Below are positions 25,783-33,395 of a DNA stretch of 39,113 nucleotides, piece by piece. Positions within the stretch are counted from its first letter, which is position 1. Each line of letters starts with the position of its first letter. Source of the stretch: Mongoliibacter ruber. Its GTDB lineage: Bacteria; Bacteroidota; Bacteroidia; Cytophagales; Cyclobacteriaceae. The translations under genes and the position numbers were made by a program. The notes below the pieces were generated by a model. It ran no database searches. It had not been told where the DNA came from and saw only the letters and a list, made by a program, of their open reading frames with translations. The DNA lies in assembly GCF_003003005.1 (NCBI RefSeq), contig NZ_PVTR01000020.1:1-39113 (forward strand), written 5' to 3'.

Positions 25783-27525
25783 ATGCAGTTATTAGAACAT
25801 TTTAAAGAACTGACCCTGCATCCCAAAAATGCAGAGGAGCTGAAAGGATTGATTTTGCAGTTGGCAGTGCAAGGGAAATTGACTAGGCAATGGCGAATAA
25901 CCAACCGCCCCGAGTTAAATTCAAAAGAATTACTTGAGGTTATTAAAGTTGGAAAAATTAAAGTTTTAAGAGAAAGCAATGTTAAAAGTGAAAAACCCAT
26001 CAAAGATTTTGACCTATCTGAAGTAAAGTTTGATTTGCCAGAAAACTGGGTTTGGGTTCGTTTCGCTTCTGCGGCATACATCTGTAGAGGAGGTTCACCA
26101 AGACCGATAAATAATTTTATTACGGATGATCCTGATGGAATTAATTGGATTAAAATTGGAGACACCAAAGGAGTTCTAAAATACATTGAAGAATGTGGAG
26201 AGAAAATCATTCCCGAAGGATTAAAAATGTCAAGGCTTGTAGTCCCAGGTGATTTTATATTATCCAATTCCATGAGTTTCGGAAAGCCATATATTATGAG
26301 AACAACAGGATGTATTCATGACGGTTGGTTATTGATTAGAGAAGTAAAAGAGGCAATAAACAAGGATTTTTTATACCATTTGCTTTCATCTCCATATGTT
26401 TATGGAAGTTTTAAAGACTCGGCGGCAGGTGGTGTGGTTCAAAATCTTAATATTGAAAAGGTAAGACAAACGTTAATTCCTCTCCCTCCCCTCGAAGAAC
26501 AAAAAGCCATTGTAGCAATAGTCAATCAATTGTTTGCAGAAGTGGAGCAATTGGAAGCTATGACAAAAGAGCGGATACAGTTGAAAGCAGACTTTGTGAC
26601 TTCTGCCTTGAATCAGTTGACCCAAGCTACAGAACAAGATACTGCTAGTCAGTGGGCATTTTTACAGCAACATTTCGGTACCTTTTTTACCGAAAAGGAA
26701 AACATCAAAAAACTCCGAGAAGGCATATTGCAATTGGCTGTTCAGGGAAAGTTGACTCGAGATTGGCGTGCCATTCGACAAGCACAGGGAATACCAATCG
26801 AACACGCATCTACCCTACTTGCAAAAATCAAGGCTGAGAAAGAAGAACTGATTAAGGAGAAAAAAATCAAAAAAGAAAAACCGTTGCCTGAGATTTCGCA
26901 GGAGGAGATTCCATATGAATTGCCTGATGGGTGGGTTTGGTGTAGGATGGGGGAAATCACTACATTAATAACAGATGGGAAACACGGTAATTGTCAAGAT
27001 GAACATGATTCAGGTTACTATTTTTTATCTGCTAAAGATGTCCAAAAGGGCAAATTATTGTATGATAGAGCTAGACAGATAAATTTTAAAGAGTTTTCTG
27101 AGGTACACCAAAGAACAAATTTAGAACCAGGAGATCTTTGTATTGTAAATACAGGTGCTACAGTTGGGAAGACTGCAATCGCCTTAGATAATGAGTTGAC
27201 TAGAAAATCTACATTTCAAAAGAGTGTGGCTGTTGTAAAAATATTACATCAATTTCTTCATATTCGATATTTGGAAAATTTTATTATTAACCAAACTCCT
27301 AAGCTTTTAAAAAAATCTGGTGGATCAGCTATAAACAATTTACTTCTGGGAGACATGAAAAGGATAATTACTCCCTTACCTCCTTTAGATGAACAAAAAG
27401 CCATTGTAGAAAAAGTCAATTCCTTAATGGCACTATGCGATAAACTAGAACAAGAAATAGAAACCCATCAAACTACGCAGGAAGAATGGATGCAGAGTTG
27501 TTTGAGGGAGGTGGTGGAGGGGTGA
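25783..27525 (+). CDS. hsdS: Type I restriction-modification specificity subunit
   Basis: A 580-residue DNA-recognition subunit with the usual two-fold pseudo-repeat. Target recognition domain 1 spans about residues 80-245 and domain 2 about 380-545. Each is followed by a conserved helix motif (PLPPLEEQKAIV near 232-243 and PLPPLDEQKAIV near 535-546). A second repeat, LQLAVQGKLTR-WR, occurs at about 23-37 and about 315-329 before each recognition domain. Each domain reads one half of a bipartite target. The recognition domains are visibly more AT-rich than the conserved parts, which suggests domain exchange. The target sequence cannot be predicted by eye. Confidence 0.95.
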   Translation: MQLLEHFKELTLHPKNAEELKGLILQLAVQGKLTRQWRITNRPELNSKELLEVIKVGKIKVLRESNVKSEKPIKDFDLSEVKFDLPENWVWVRFASAAYICRGGSPRPINNFITDDPDGINWIKIGDTKGVLKYIEECGEKIIPEGLKMSRLVVPGDFILSNSMSFGKPYIMRTTGCIHDGWLLIREVKEAINKDFLYHLLSSPYVYGSFKDSAAGGVVQNLNIEKVRQTLIPLPPLEEQKAIVAIVNQLFAEVEQLEAMTKERIQLKADFVTSALNQLTQATEQDTASQWAFLQQHFGTFFTEKENIKKLREGILQLAVQGKLTRDWRAIRQAQGIPIEHASTLLAKIKAEKEELIKEKKIKKEKPLPEISQEEIPYELPDGWVWCRMGEITTLITDGKHGNCQDEHDSGYYFLSAKDVQKGKLLYDRARQINFKEFSEVHQRTNLEPGDLCIVNTGATVGKTAIALDNELTRKSTFQKSVAVVKILHQFLHIRYLENFIINQTPKLLKKSGGSAINNLLLGDMKRIITPLPPLDEQKAIVEKVNSLMALCDKLEQEIETHQTTQEEWMQSCLREVVEG

Positions 27526-27559
27526 TAATGTGATATGCAGGTTTTTGAACGATTAGAAT

Positions 27560-27967
27560 ATGAGAAAAAGTGACCTTATTTTATACTTTGCAAATCAAAT
27601 TTCGAAAAGAATTGTAAAAACCAGCATCAGGCAATTTCAAAGCTGGCATATTACTTTGTCTGGAAATGATTCTAGATTGAAAAATACATGGGATGAAATA
27701 TGTGTTCAAATTCAAGGGGAATATTCATTTAATTGGAATGACTATGTTAATGCAATTGAAACTCATTTAATGGAAGAAGTCAGAAGGCTAAATGAGTATG
27801 AAAAATTTTCTCTTTGGCTTCAAACAGACCAAGGCTTGTATTATGATGAGGAGGAAAATGAAACTCCAGAAATTTATGATGAGGATATTATGTACTACCT
27901 CAAAAGTGAAATTTTTAAAAAAGCTGGAAATTGGAGTAATGAAAGGATTAGAAAATATTTAGGTTAA
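27560..27967 (+). CDS. Small acidic protein trailing the hsd operon, unknown
   Basis: A 135-residue soluble protein, mostly helical in appearance, with an acidic patch (YYDEEENETPEIYDED) around residues 94-109 and aromatic residues throughout. I do not recognise a family. It starts 34 bp after hsdS on the same strand and so is probably read with it. Position in an R-M operon suggests an accessory or anti-restriction-modulating role, but this is inference from place only. Base composition is AT-rich like the next genes. No strong ribosome-binding site is seen. Confidence 0.6.
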   Translation: MRKSDLILYFANQISKRIVKTSIRQFQSWHITLSGNDSRLKNTWDEICVQIQGEYSFNWNDYVNAIETHLMEEVRRLNEYEKFSLWLQTDQGLYYDEEENETPEIYDEDIMYYLKSEIFKKAGNWSNERIRKYLG

Positions 27968-28056
27968 ATTTCTTGGAAAATATCAACTGGAACTTTGACA
28001 AAACTATTTCCTCACAGAAAGGACTGACAAACTCATGCTTTAATTAGTGCTTTTAG

Positions 28057-28617
28057 CTACTGGTTAACTTTCCTCAGTTCTTCTCTTGCTTCTGCAGTTA
28101 GAATAATATCAATAAGATTAAGGTTTTTTGAATCGCTAAACCCCATTTCTTTCCTAATCTCTTTAAGAAACTTATTTCCGTCTTCTAGCATATTAAAGGT
28201 ATTGTCTTGTTGAGTAAGTTTATTGTCATATTCAATAAATTCTCTTATAAGATGTTCACTTCCCCAATTCATGAGTCCTTGTTTAAAGAGCATCATTTCT
28301 TTAATATTTTTTGCTGACACAGCTTGCTTTCCTTTTTTTGATCCTTCCAAAAGATCAAAAAATGAATTGTAAAAATGTTCAAATACTTTTTGCTTTTCCT
28401 TCAAAACGTGCAAATCATATTCTCGCTCTTTAGCCTTTCTATTATTTATGGAAACAGTCAGAACTGAAGTAAATGCAGCAATTATAACAGCTACAATTCC
28501 AAAAATTGAGATTTGATTTTCCACTTTTTCGACAAGCCAAACACCCCATACCAGTAAACCGCATAGTACCAAAAACAATATTATCATCCATAGGTGTTGT
28601 AAAAAGTCTTTTCTCAT
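28057..28617 (-). CDS. Two-TM protein with cytosolic coiled-coil domain, paired with PIN gene
   Basis: A 186-residue protein with two membrane segments (about 9-30 and 37-58) joined by a short loop. A basic helix (NNRKAKEREYD) follows, then a roughly 120-residue helical, charged cytosolic domain. The family is not recognised. It begins only 6 bp after the stop codon of the PIN-domain gene on the same strand, so the two are almost certainly co-translated. A membrane partner behind a predicted RNase suggests a toxin-antitoxin or abortive-infection pair, but nothing in this protein shows which role it plays. Confidence 0.65.
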   Translation of the reverse strand: MRKDFLQHLWMIILFLVLCGLLVWGVWLVEKVENQISIFGIVAVIIAAFTSVLTVSINNRKAKEREYDLHVLKEKQKVFEHFYNSFFDLLEGSKKGKQAVSAKNIKEMMLFKQGLMNWGSEHLIREFIEYDNKLTQQDNTFNMLEDGNKFLKEIRKEMGFSDSKNLNLIDIILTAEAREELRKVNQ

Positions 28618-28623
28618 GTTTGT

Positions 28624-29670
28624 TTAATTTTCATTAGATAATTCTATGTCTGTTATTTCAAAATCTGAATAAATATCATCTCTTTCCATATCAAAGTTAA
28701 AGTATATTTTAAAAGTCAAATATTTTTCACCTACAATCGAATATATGTCTTCTCCTTGATCTCTTACAGGATTATACTCTAATATTTCTGTATAACATGA
28801 TGCATAAAGAATCCCTGATATAAGTGCCGTGTCAGAAAGAATGTCGTAATCAACATCTTCGCATTGTAAAATCTCACAATCATAACTGCTTAATTGCCCG
28901 TCAAAAAAACAATCTGCATCTAAAATATCGGATGGATGAAGAGTATCAACTTTTTGATGCATCCTTTCTTCAATCTGTTTTTCAAAATTGTTTACTATTA
29001 TTTCAAGTACAGAATCTTCATTAATTTCTATTTGGCTAATGTATGCTTGAAATATATTTTCAGAGCTTTCAAGAGTGCTTGCGTATAATTTAATAAAATC
29101 AAAAGATTTGTTAACTACTGAGAATTTGTTACTGTCAAGGATTAAATCAGGATGGATTTTAGATTTATCTTTTTTTGAACAAAAATCTGATGTGTTATTT
29201 GTCAATAGAATGCAGTCAAAGGTATTATTTGTTTCAGCGAAACTAGCATACGTTTTCCATATTATGGCATCCTTAAGCTCCGACTTTTCTTCAGTGAATG
29301 GTTTTTTTCGGTTAATTGCTTTATCTACAATATCAGGTAGAAATTCGTTTTTGTAAGGTAATATGTGAAAATTATCATATAATTCTAACCTTTGATAAAA
29401 TTTATCAAATTTTCCCAATTGAATCTCAGTCGGAATTTCGGCTATTATACAGTCAATTTTTAGCCTTTTTGCATCTTTGATTACTTTTTTGATTTCTTTA
29501 TTTTTTTCTTCTATTTCTTTTTGAAATTGCCTTCTTAATTCTAATCGTACAATCTCAGACATATATAAGGTTAATAGACCTTCATCACAATATTCAAGTA
29601 GTTTCTTATTTGACTTATTTTCAAAGAAATAATCTTGATATAAAATATTTGAGTCTATAAATATGTTCAT
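28624..29670 (-). CDS. PIN-domain ribonuclease-like protein (DUF4935-like)
   Basis: A 348-residue protein. The N-terminal PIN-like nuclease domain (about 1-170) has the expected acidic residues: Asp6 in MNIFIDSNIL, Glu44 in VRLELRR, Asp134 in LKDAIIW and Asp162 in LLTNNTSDF. PIN domains cleave single-stranded RNA with metal ions. The TNN..DF ending and the helical basic insertion (about 50-72) resemble the DUF4935 PIN group. The C-terminal 180 residues are acidic with a beta-rich appearance and are not recognised. They could be a sensor or an inhibitory domain. The gene is followed after 6 bp by a two-TM protein. The region is AT-rich and inside the defence-like block. Confidence 0.75.
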   Translation of the reverse strand: MNIFIDSNILYQDYFFENKSNKKLLEYCDEGLLTLYMSEIVRLELRRQFQKEIEEKNKEIKKVIKDAKRLKIDCIIAEIPTEIQLGKFDKFYQRLELYDNFHILPYKNEFLPDIVDKAINRKKPFTEEKSELKDAIIWKTYASFAETNNTFDCILLTNNTSDFCSKKDKSKIHPDLILDSNKFSVVNKSFDFIKLYASTLESSENIFQAYISQIEINEDSVLEIIVNNFEKQIEERMHQKVDTLHPSDILDADCFFDGQLSSYDCEILQCEDVDYDILSDTALISGILYASCYTEILEYNPVRDQGEDIYSIVGEKYLTFKIYFNFDMERDDIYSDFEITDIELSNEN

Positions 29671-29884
29671 TCTAAATTGTGTTTATGCCTATTGTTAACT
29701 ATTTAATGAATATTCAAAAAACAGTATTCAGATAAAAATAGCTAAACTTGCCTACCTTTATATTTTAATATACCAAAGAATAGATTAAACATAAAAGCAT
29801 ATAAGTGCGGTTCTATTTTAATCTCATTAAAAGCAATTTGACATTATATTTTGCGAATTTTTATGTCAATCTACTTAGTTTATT

Positions 29885-30808
29885 TCAGTACATTCTATTT
29901 CCCTTAGAACTATTACACTTTAAGCAAAGTATTTGAGTATTTGAAAGTTCTAAAGCTTTTTCGGGGAATTTGGACCGTGGGTAAATATGATCAATAGCTA
30001 AATTCTCTAAGGATCCACAATTGACACAGACGTTTTCAAAAGATAGTAAGGCTTGTACCCTAATTTTTTTCCAATCTGTTGAATTGTAAAATTGCTCAGA
30101 CAAAATGAATTTAAGCTTATCTTCATTCAATAGATCTTGTGCTTTTAAGCTTACCTTAGTTCTTAAAATTTCCATTTGGTTTTTAAAATTCTCAATTTCA
30201 ATCTCATTTAGCCTAATTTCTTCTTTTTTACTAAGTTCTAATGTTCGTAAGTCTTGATCAAAATCACTATGCTTAAGTTCAATTTGAGCTAGAAAAAAAT
30301 TTGATTTTTTTATTCGATTAAAAATCCAGTTCCCAAGAATACTTAGGCTAACCCAACAACCGAGGAATACCCAAATTGATTTTTGAATTTCATTAAAAAA
30401 CACATGAAAAAATATTCCTGTAATGACTGCGATTAAAAAGGCTCTCTTTTTTAAAAATGCAACTAATGGATTTTTTTGTTGAACAATTTCAGATGCTCTT
30501 TTATTTATTGCATTTCTTCTTCTAAATCCTTCCTCACGCTTGTTATTATCTTGAAGTTCTTTTAATCTCTTTATTTTGGTGGCGAGAGAATTTTTATGTT
30601 CACTGTATTCTTCATTTGTCAGTTTATATTTCCTAAGGTCGGAAATAGTTTTCTTCATTATGTGTTTACCATAAGTCGAATTTGGATCGAAATCAGCATA
30701 TGGTTCAATAGAAGCTAACAGCTTGTGATAAAACTTACGATTTCCAGATTGTGTATTAGGAATATACCTTCCCGCCTTTTTCGAAAATCTGTAGGGTTTT
30801 TGTGCCAT
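29885..30808 (-). CDS. Membrane-anchored HNH endonuclease
   Basis: A 307-residue protein. The N-terminal 115 residues are basic and helical. Two adjacent membrane segments follow (about 123-139 and 145-163), then a charged coiled coil (about 175-230). The protein ends with a compact HNH nuclease (about 245-307): CVNCG (Cys261, Cys264), IDHIYPRS (Asp273, His274), Asn290, and LCLKCN..KGN (Cys295, Cys298). The Cys pairs would bind zinc and His274 is the likely general base. With two membrane crossings, the N-terminus and the nuclease both face the cytosol, an arrangement seen in some anti-phage effectors. It lies 138 bp downstream of the AAA ATPase gene on the same strand. A -7-like TAGCTTTG (30901-30894) lies in that gap, so its own promoter is possible. 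Confidence 0.8.
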   Translation of the reverse strand: MAQKPYRFSKKAGRYIPNTQSGNRKFYHKLLASIEPYADFDPNSTYGKHIMKKTISDLRKYKLTNEEYSEHKNSLATKIKRLKELQDNNKREEGFRRRNAINKRASEIVQQKNPLVAFLKKRAFLIAVITGIFFHVFFNEIQKSIWVFLGCWVSLSILGNWIFNRIKKSNFFLAQIELKHSDFDQDLRTLELSKKEEIRLNEIEIENFKNQMEILRTKVSLKAQDLLNEDKLKFILSEQFYNSTDWKKIRVQALLSFENVCVNCGSLENLAIDHIYPRSKFPEKALELSNTQILCLKCNSSKGNRMY

Positions 30809-30946
30809 AAGTCAAACAATTGTAAATTCTTAAAGATAAAATCTTGGATTTGCAAAAATGGTCATTTCGAAGCTACGTTCAGGTATACTAAGTCAAAGCT
30901 AAGTAAGTCATTATCCAAACTATCATTTATAACCTATTGGTGATAG

Positions 30947-32218
30947 TTAATCTTTCTTTGTTAACCAAGGTCTTGCCTTTACATAAGTAGCAAACAAACT
31001 ATCTCTAAATCTATAGTAGCGCTCTCTGACTTTTACTATTTCTGCTCCATAATCTTCAGTTACTAAATGTCCAACATACTGACTAGGATTATCAACGTCA
31101 AAGTCTATTGCAACTTTATAGGCATCGGTTGTAAGGATTTCACCATCTTTTTGAATTACTTCAAATAATGATTTTAAAACAGCTTCACGTTGATATGAAG
31201 ATGCAACTGCCCTTTTATACCTACCTTCAAGTACCGGGTCAGCTTCTTTTTCAGCAATTTGCCTAAGTATTTTTATAATATATTCTTCATTAATTTCATA
31301 ACTTGGTTCAAGGTATGCTGACCTTAATGCTTGATTTCCTATGAGGTGCACTATGTAAGGATGGCCGTTTGCTAGTTCAATTAACTTTTCTCTTCCTGTC
31401 TGGTCAAATGTTATGAATTTTCTAATTGATTTTTCAGCGTCATCTATGATTTCGTTCAATTCACTTTTTTCCATTCCTGGCAAATTAATCACACTACCAG
31501 CAAATAATCTATCTGTACTTTCATGTTCTTTCATTAACATTTGGATGTCTTGCGCCACTCCTACAATACAAAATTTTAAACCTGATAAATTAGTAGCTAA
31601 TGATTTTATTAACTTAGCAAATCCAGTTGGGTCTTCAATTTGATCAAATTCATCGATTACTATTAGTATTCCGTTTTTAGTAATTTTTGCTTTTAAAATC
31701 TCGTTAACCACATTCTGAAATATAACGTCAATATCATGAGTTTGAATAGCTTTAGTTGTTGTGGTTTCTTCGGTAATTTCCGAACCCAATTCTGCTATTT
31801 TCACATCTAAACCCCCTCTAAGTTTACTTAACTCTTTATTTGCACTAGGTATGTCGTAGATCCATTCTAATAAACAACTATGAGTTGTTAATAAACGAGA
31901 TAATAAATCATTAACTGTTTTAATTTTATTTCCACAGGCAAGATACATACATAAAAAATCCAGTTTTTGATCATTATAAATCTCTAATTTTTCTAGTAGA
32001 GAATTGTCCCCCTGAGCTATGTTAATAATCTGACGTGCAAGTGAACTTTTGCCAATTCCTCGCCCACCAACAATGGCTAAATTAGCTCCTTCAGTCAACA
32101 ATCCATAAAATGCATCATTTACATATTCCTTTCTTCCTGCAAATTTTATTGCATCACTTATCTCTTTTGCTGGTGTAAATGCATTCACTATTTCTTTTAT
32201 TGATATTTTTTCGCTCAT
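30947..32218 (-). CDS. ORC/STAND-like AAA ATPase
   Basis: A 423-residue soluble protein. The P-loop is GGRGIGKSS (51-59) and Walker B is ILIVIDEFDQ (184-193). A sensor-like strand follows (FCIVGVAQD), and then a helical lid and a C-terminal winged-helix-like region (about 325-423, ending RYYRFRDSLFATYV). The layout matches ORC/Cdc6-like or STAND ATPases common in defence loci, where the ATPase senses invasion and drives a nuclease effector. The membrane HNH nuclease gene follows on the same strand. The link to it is an inference from order and strand. No repeat sensor domain (TPR, LRR) is seen. Confidence 0.8.
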   Translation of the reverse strand: MSEKISIKEIVNAFTPAKEISDAIKFAGRKEYVNDAFYGLLTEGANLAIVGGRGIGKSSLARQIINIAQGDNSLLEKLEIYNDQKLDFLCMYLACGNKIKTVNDLLSRLLTTHSCLLEWIYDIPSANKELSKLRGGLDVKIAELGSEITEETTTTKAIQTHDIDVIFQNVVNEILKAKITKNGILIVIDEFDQIEDPTGFAKLIKSLATNLSGLKFCIVGVAQDIQMLMKEHESTDRLFAGSVINLPGMEKSELNEIIDDAEKSIRKFITFDQTGREKLIELANGHPYIVHLIGNQALRSAYLEPSYEINEEYIIKILRQIAEKEADPVLEGRYKRAVASSYQREAVLKSLFEVIQKDGEILTTDAYKVAIDFDVDNPSQYVGHLVTEDYGAEIVKVRERYYRFRDSLFATYVKARPWLTKKD

Positions 32219-32350
32219 GGTGTTAAAATTATCACTACAATTTCCCGTTCACAATAGTGGAAAGAATTAAGATTGGAAAGTCTTCAAATAATTCCTAATA
32301 TCTTCTTTTTAAACTTAATAAATTTATCTCTCCCATAAAATACCCACTAC

Positions 32351-32388
32351 AGGATATTTTTACCAATTTTTTGGTAATAAAATATCCT
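32351..32388. other. Long near-perfect hairpin
   Basis: AGGATATTTTTACCAA at 32351-32366 is nearly complementary to TTGGTAATAAAATATCCT at 32371-32388, leaving a 4-nt T loop. It lies between two minus-strand genes, about 90 bp after the stop of the deiminase gene. It may act as its transcription terminator, although no clean T-run follows. Confidence 0.5.
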
Positions 32389-32474
32389 AAGCCCTTACTA
32401 TTTTGTTTTTTGGATGCGATAATGGTCAAGATTTTTAAAGTGCTGGACTTGCCATGGCTCCAGGTGTTTTATAA

Positions 32475-33314
32475 TTACCTCCTGATATTCCAGGTCAGAC
32501 AGTTAATAATTCCGGTATGTTTTGCAGGTTCGTTGCCATTGATTTCAAGGAATTCTTTGTCAGGAAATATTTCCTTAGCCCTTATTCTAGCCATATCGTC
32601 TGCTTCTTTATCATAAACCGGCAAAATCAAATGGTTTTCTAACTCTAGGTAGTTGAGGTAAAGTCCTGCGGCATCATTGTCATCTTCATTGTTATAGATT
32701 TCATATGGAAAAATCTCCCACTTTAAGCCGGCATTGTGTAAAGCTCCCAAAAAGTCGATGTAGTTTTTCTGTTCTTCTTGACTGTAGTCATTGATCAATA
32801 CGGTATCATAGCAGATAAACCTTGCCATTCCGTCCGCATGCCCAAACCAGTCGCCATTCTCTACCGGAACAAAAATTACCTTATTGACTTCCAAAAGGTT
32901 TTGGAGTTGTTCAATCAATTCCATTTCGGAAATGTGCTTGTTTTCGACAAATACCTTGCTGGTCATCAGCACCTTGTCATTCCATTTGGAGAGATTGCCT
33001 CCATCTAGAATTATGTCTGACTTGATGGTTTGGATGCCGATTGCCTCACAGATGGCATCTACGTCCGAAATGGTCTTTGACCATTTTTTTGTGGTGATCA
33101 AATAATCCGGTTTGTAGGTAAACCTCACAAACTTGTTTGCGGACACCTGAACCGGCATATAATCCACCGCCCAGGCATCCTTGGTGTGGGGAAGTATTCC
33201 AAAGGGGATATTGGCTTTCTTAAAGATGGAAACAAGATCCTCCGCAAATTCCGGATATAATGTTTCAAGCGTATCGGCTATGTAGACAAAATTGGTTTGG
33301 CTGTCGGTGATCAT
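32475..33314 (-). CDS. Agmatine deiminase / peptidyl-arginine deiminase family protein
   Basis: A guanidino-group-modifying enzyme of the PAD_porph/agmatine deiminase family. From the chosen start (279 residues) the visible core is TKDAWAVDYMP, ILDGGN (Asp105), FGHADGMAR (His159, Asp161) and the catalytic Cys272 in GIINCLTWN at the C-terminal end. All catalytic positions are kept. The protein is shorter than classical agmatine deiminases (about 350-370), so agmatine is not certain as substrate. An open frame extends 24 codons further to 33386. The later Met is chosen because the family normally begins just before NFVYIADTL. The gene's upstream region is the palindrome array, which starts about 80 bp before this ATG. 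Confidence 0.85.
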   Translation of the reverse strand: MITDSQTNFVYIADTLETLYPEFAEDLVSIFKKANIPFGILPHTKDAWAVDYMPVQVSANKFVRFTYKPDYLITTKKWSKTISDVDAICEAIGIQTIKSDIILDGGNLSKWNDKVLMTSKVFVENKHISEMELIEQLQNLLEVNKVIFVPVENGDWFGHADGMARFICYDTVLINDYSQEEQKNYIDFLGALHNAGLKWEIFPYEIYNNEDDNDAAGLYLNYLELENHLILPVYDKEADDMARIRAKEIFPDKEFLEINGNEPAKHTGIINCLTWNIRR

Positions 33315-33395
33315 TGGTTCAAAGATTTTAGGATTGAGGAAGATTAAGGTATGGTTGCTTTTATCTAAAAGTACATAAATAATCAAGGAATTCCC

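Noticed and set aside
30894-30919. Promoter for the HNH gene (TAGCTTTG)
   Set aside because: The -7 box is perfect, but the nearest TTTG lies only 14 nt away instead of about 19. It is mentioned in the gene entry but not called.
33315-33386. Longer N-terminus for the deiminase
   Set aside because: The family normally starts just before NFVYIADTL. The extra 24 codons run up to the repeat array border and show no conserved features. Not fully excluded.
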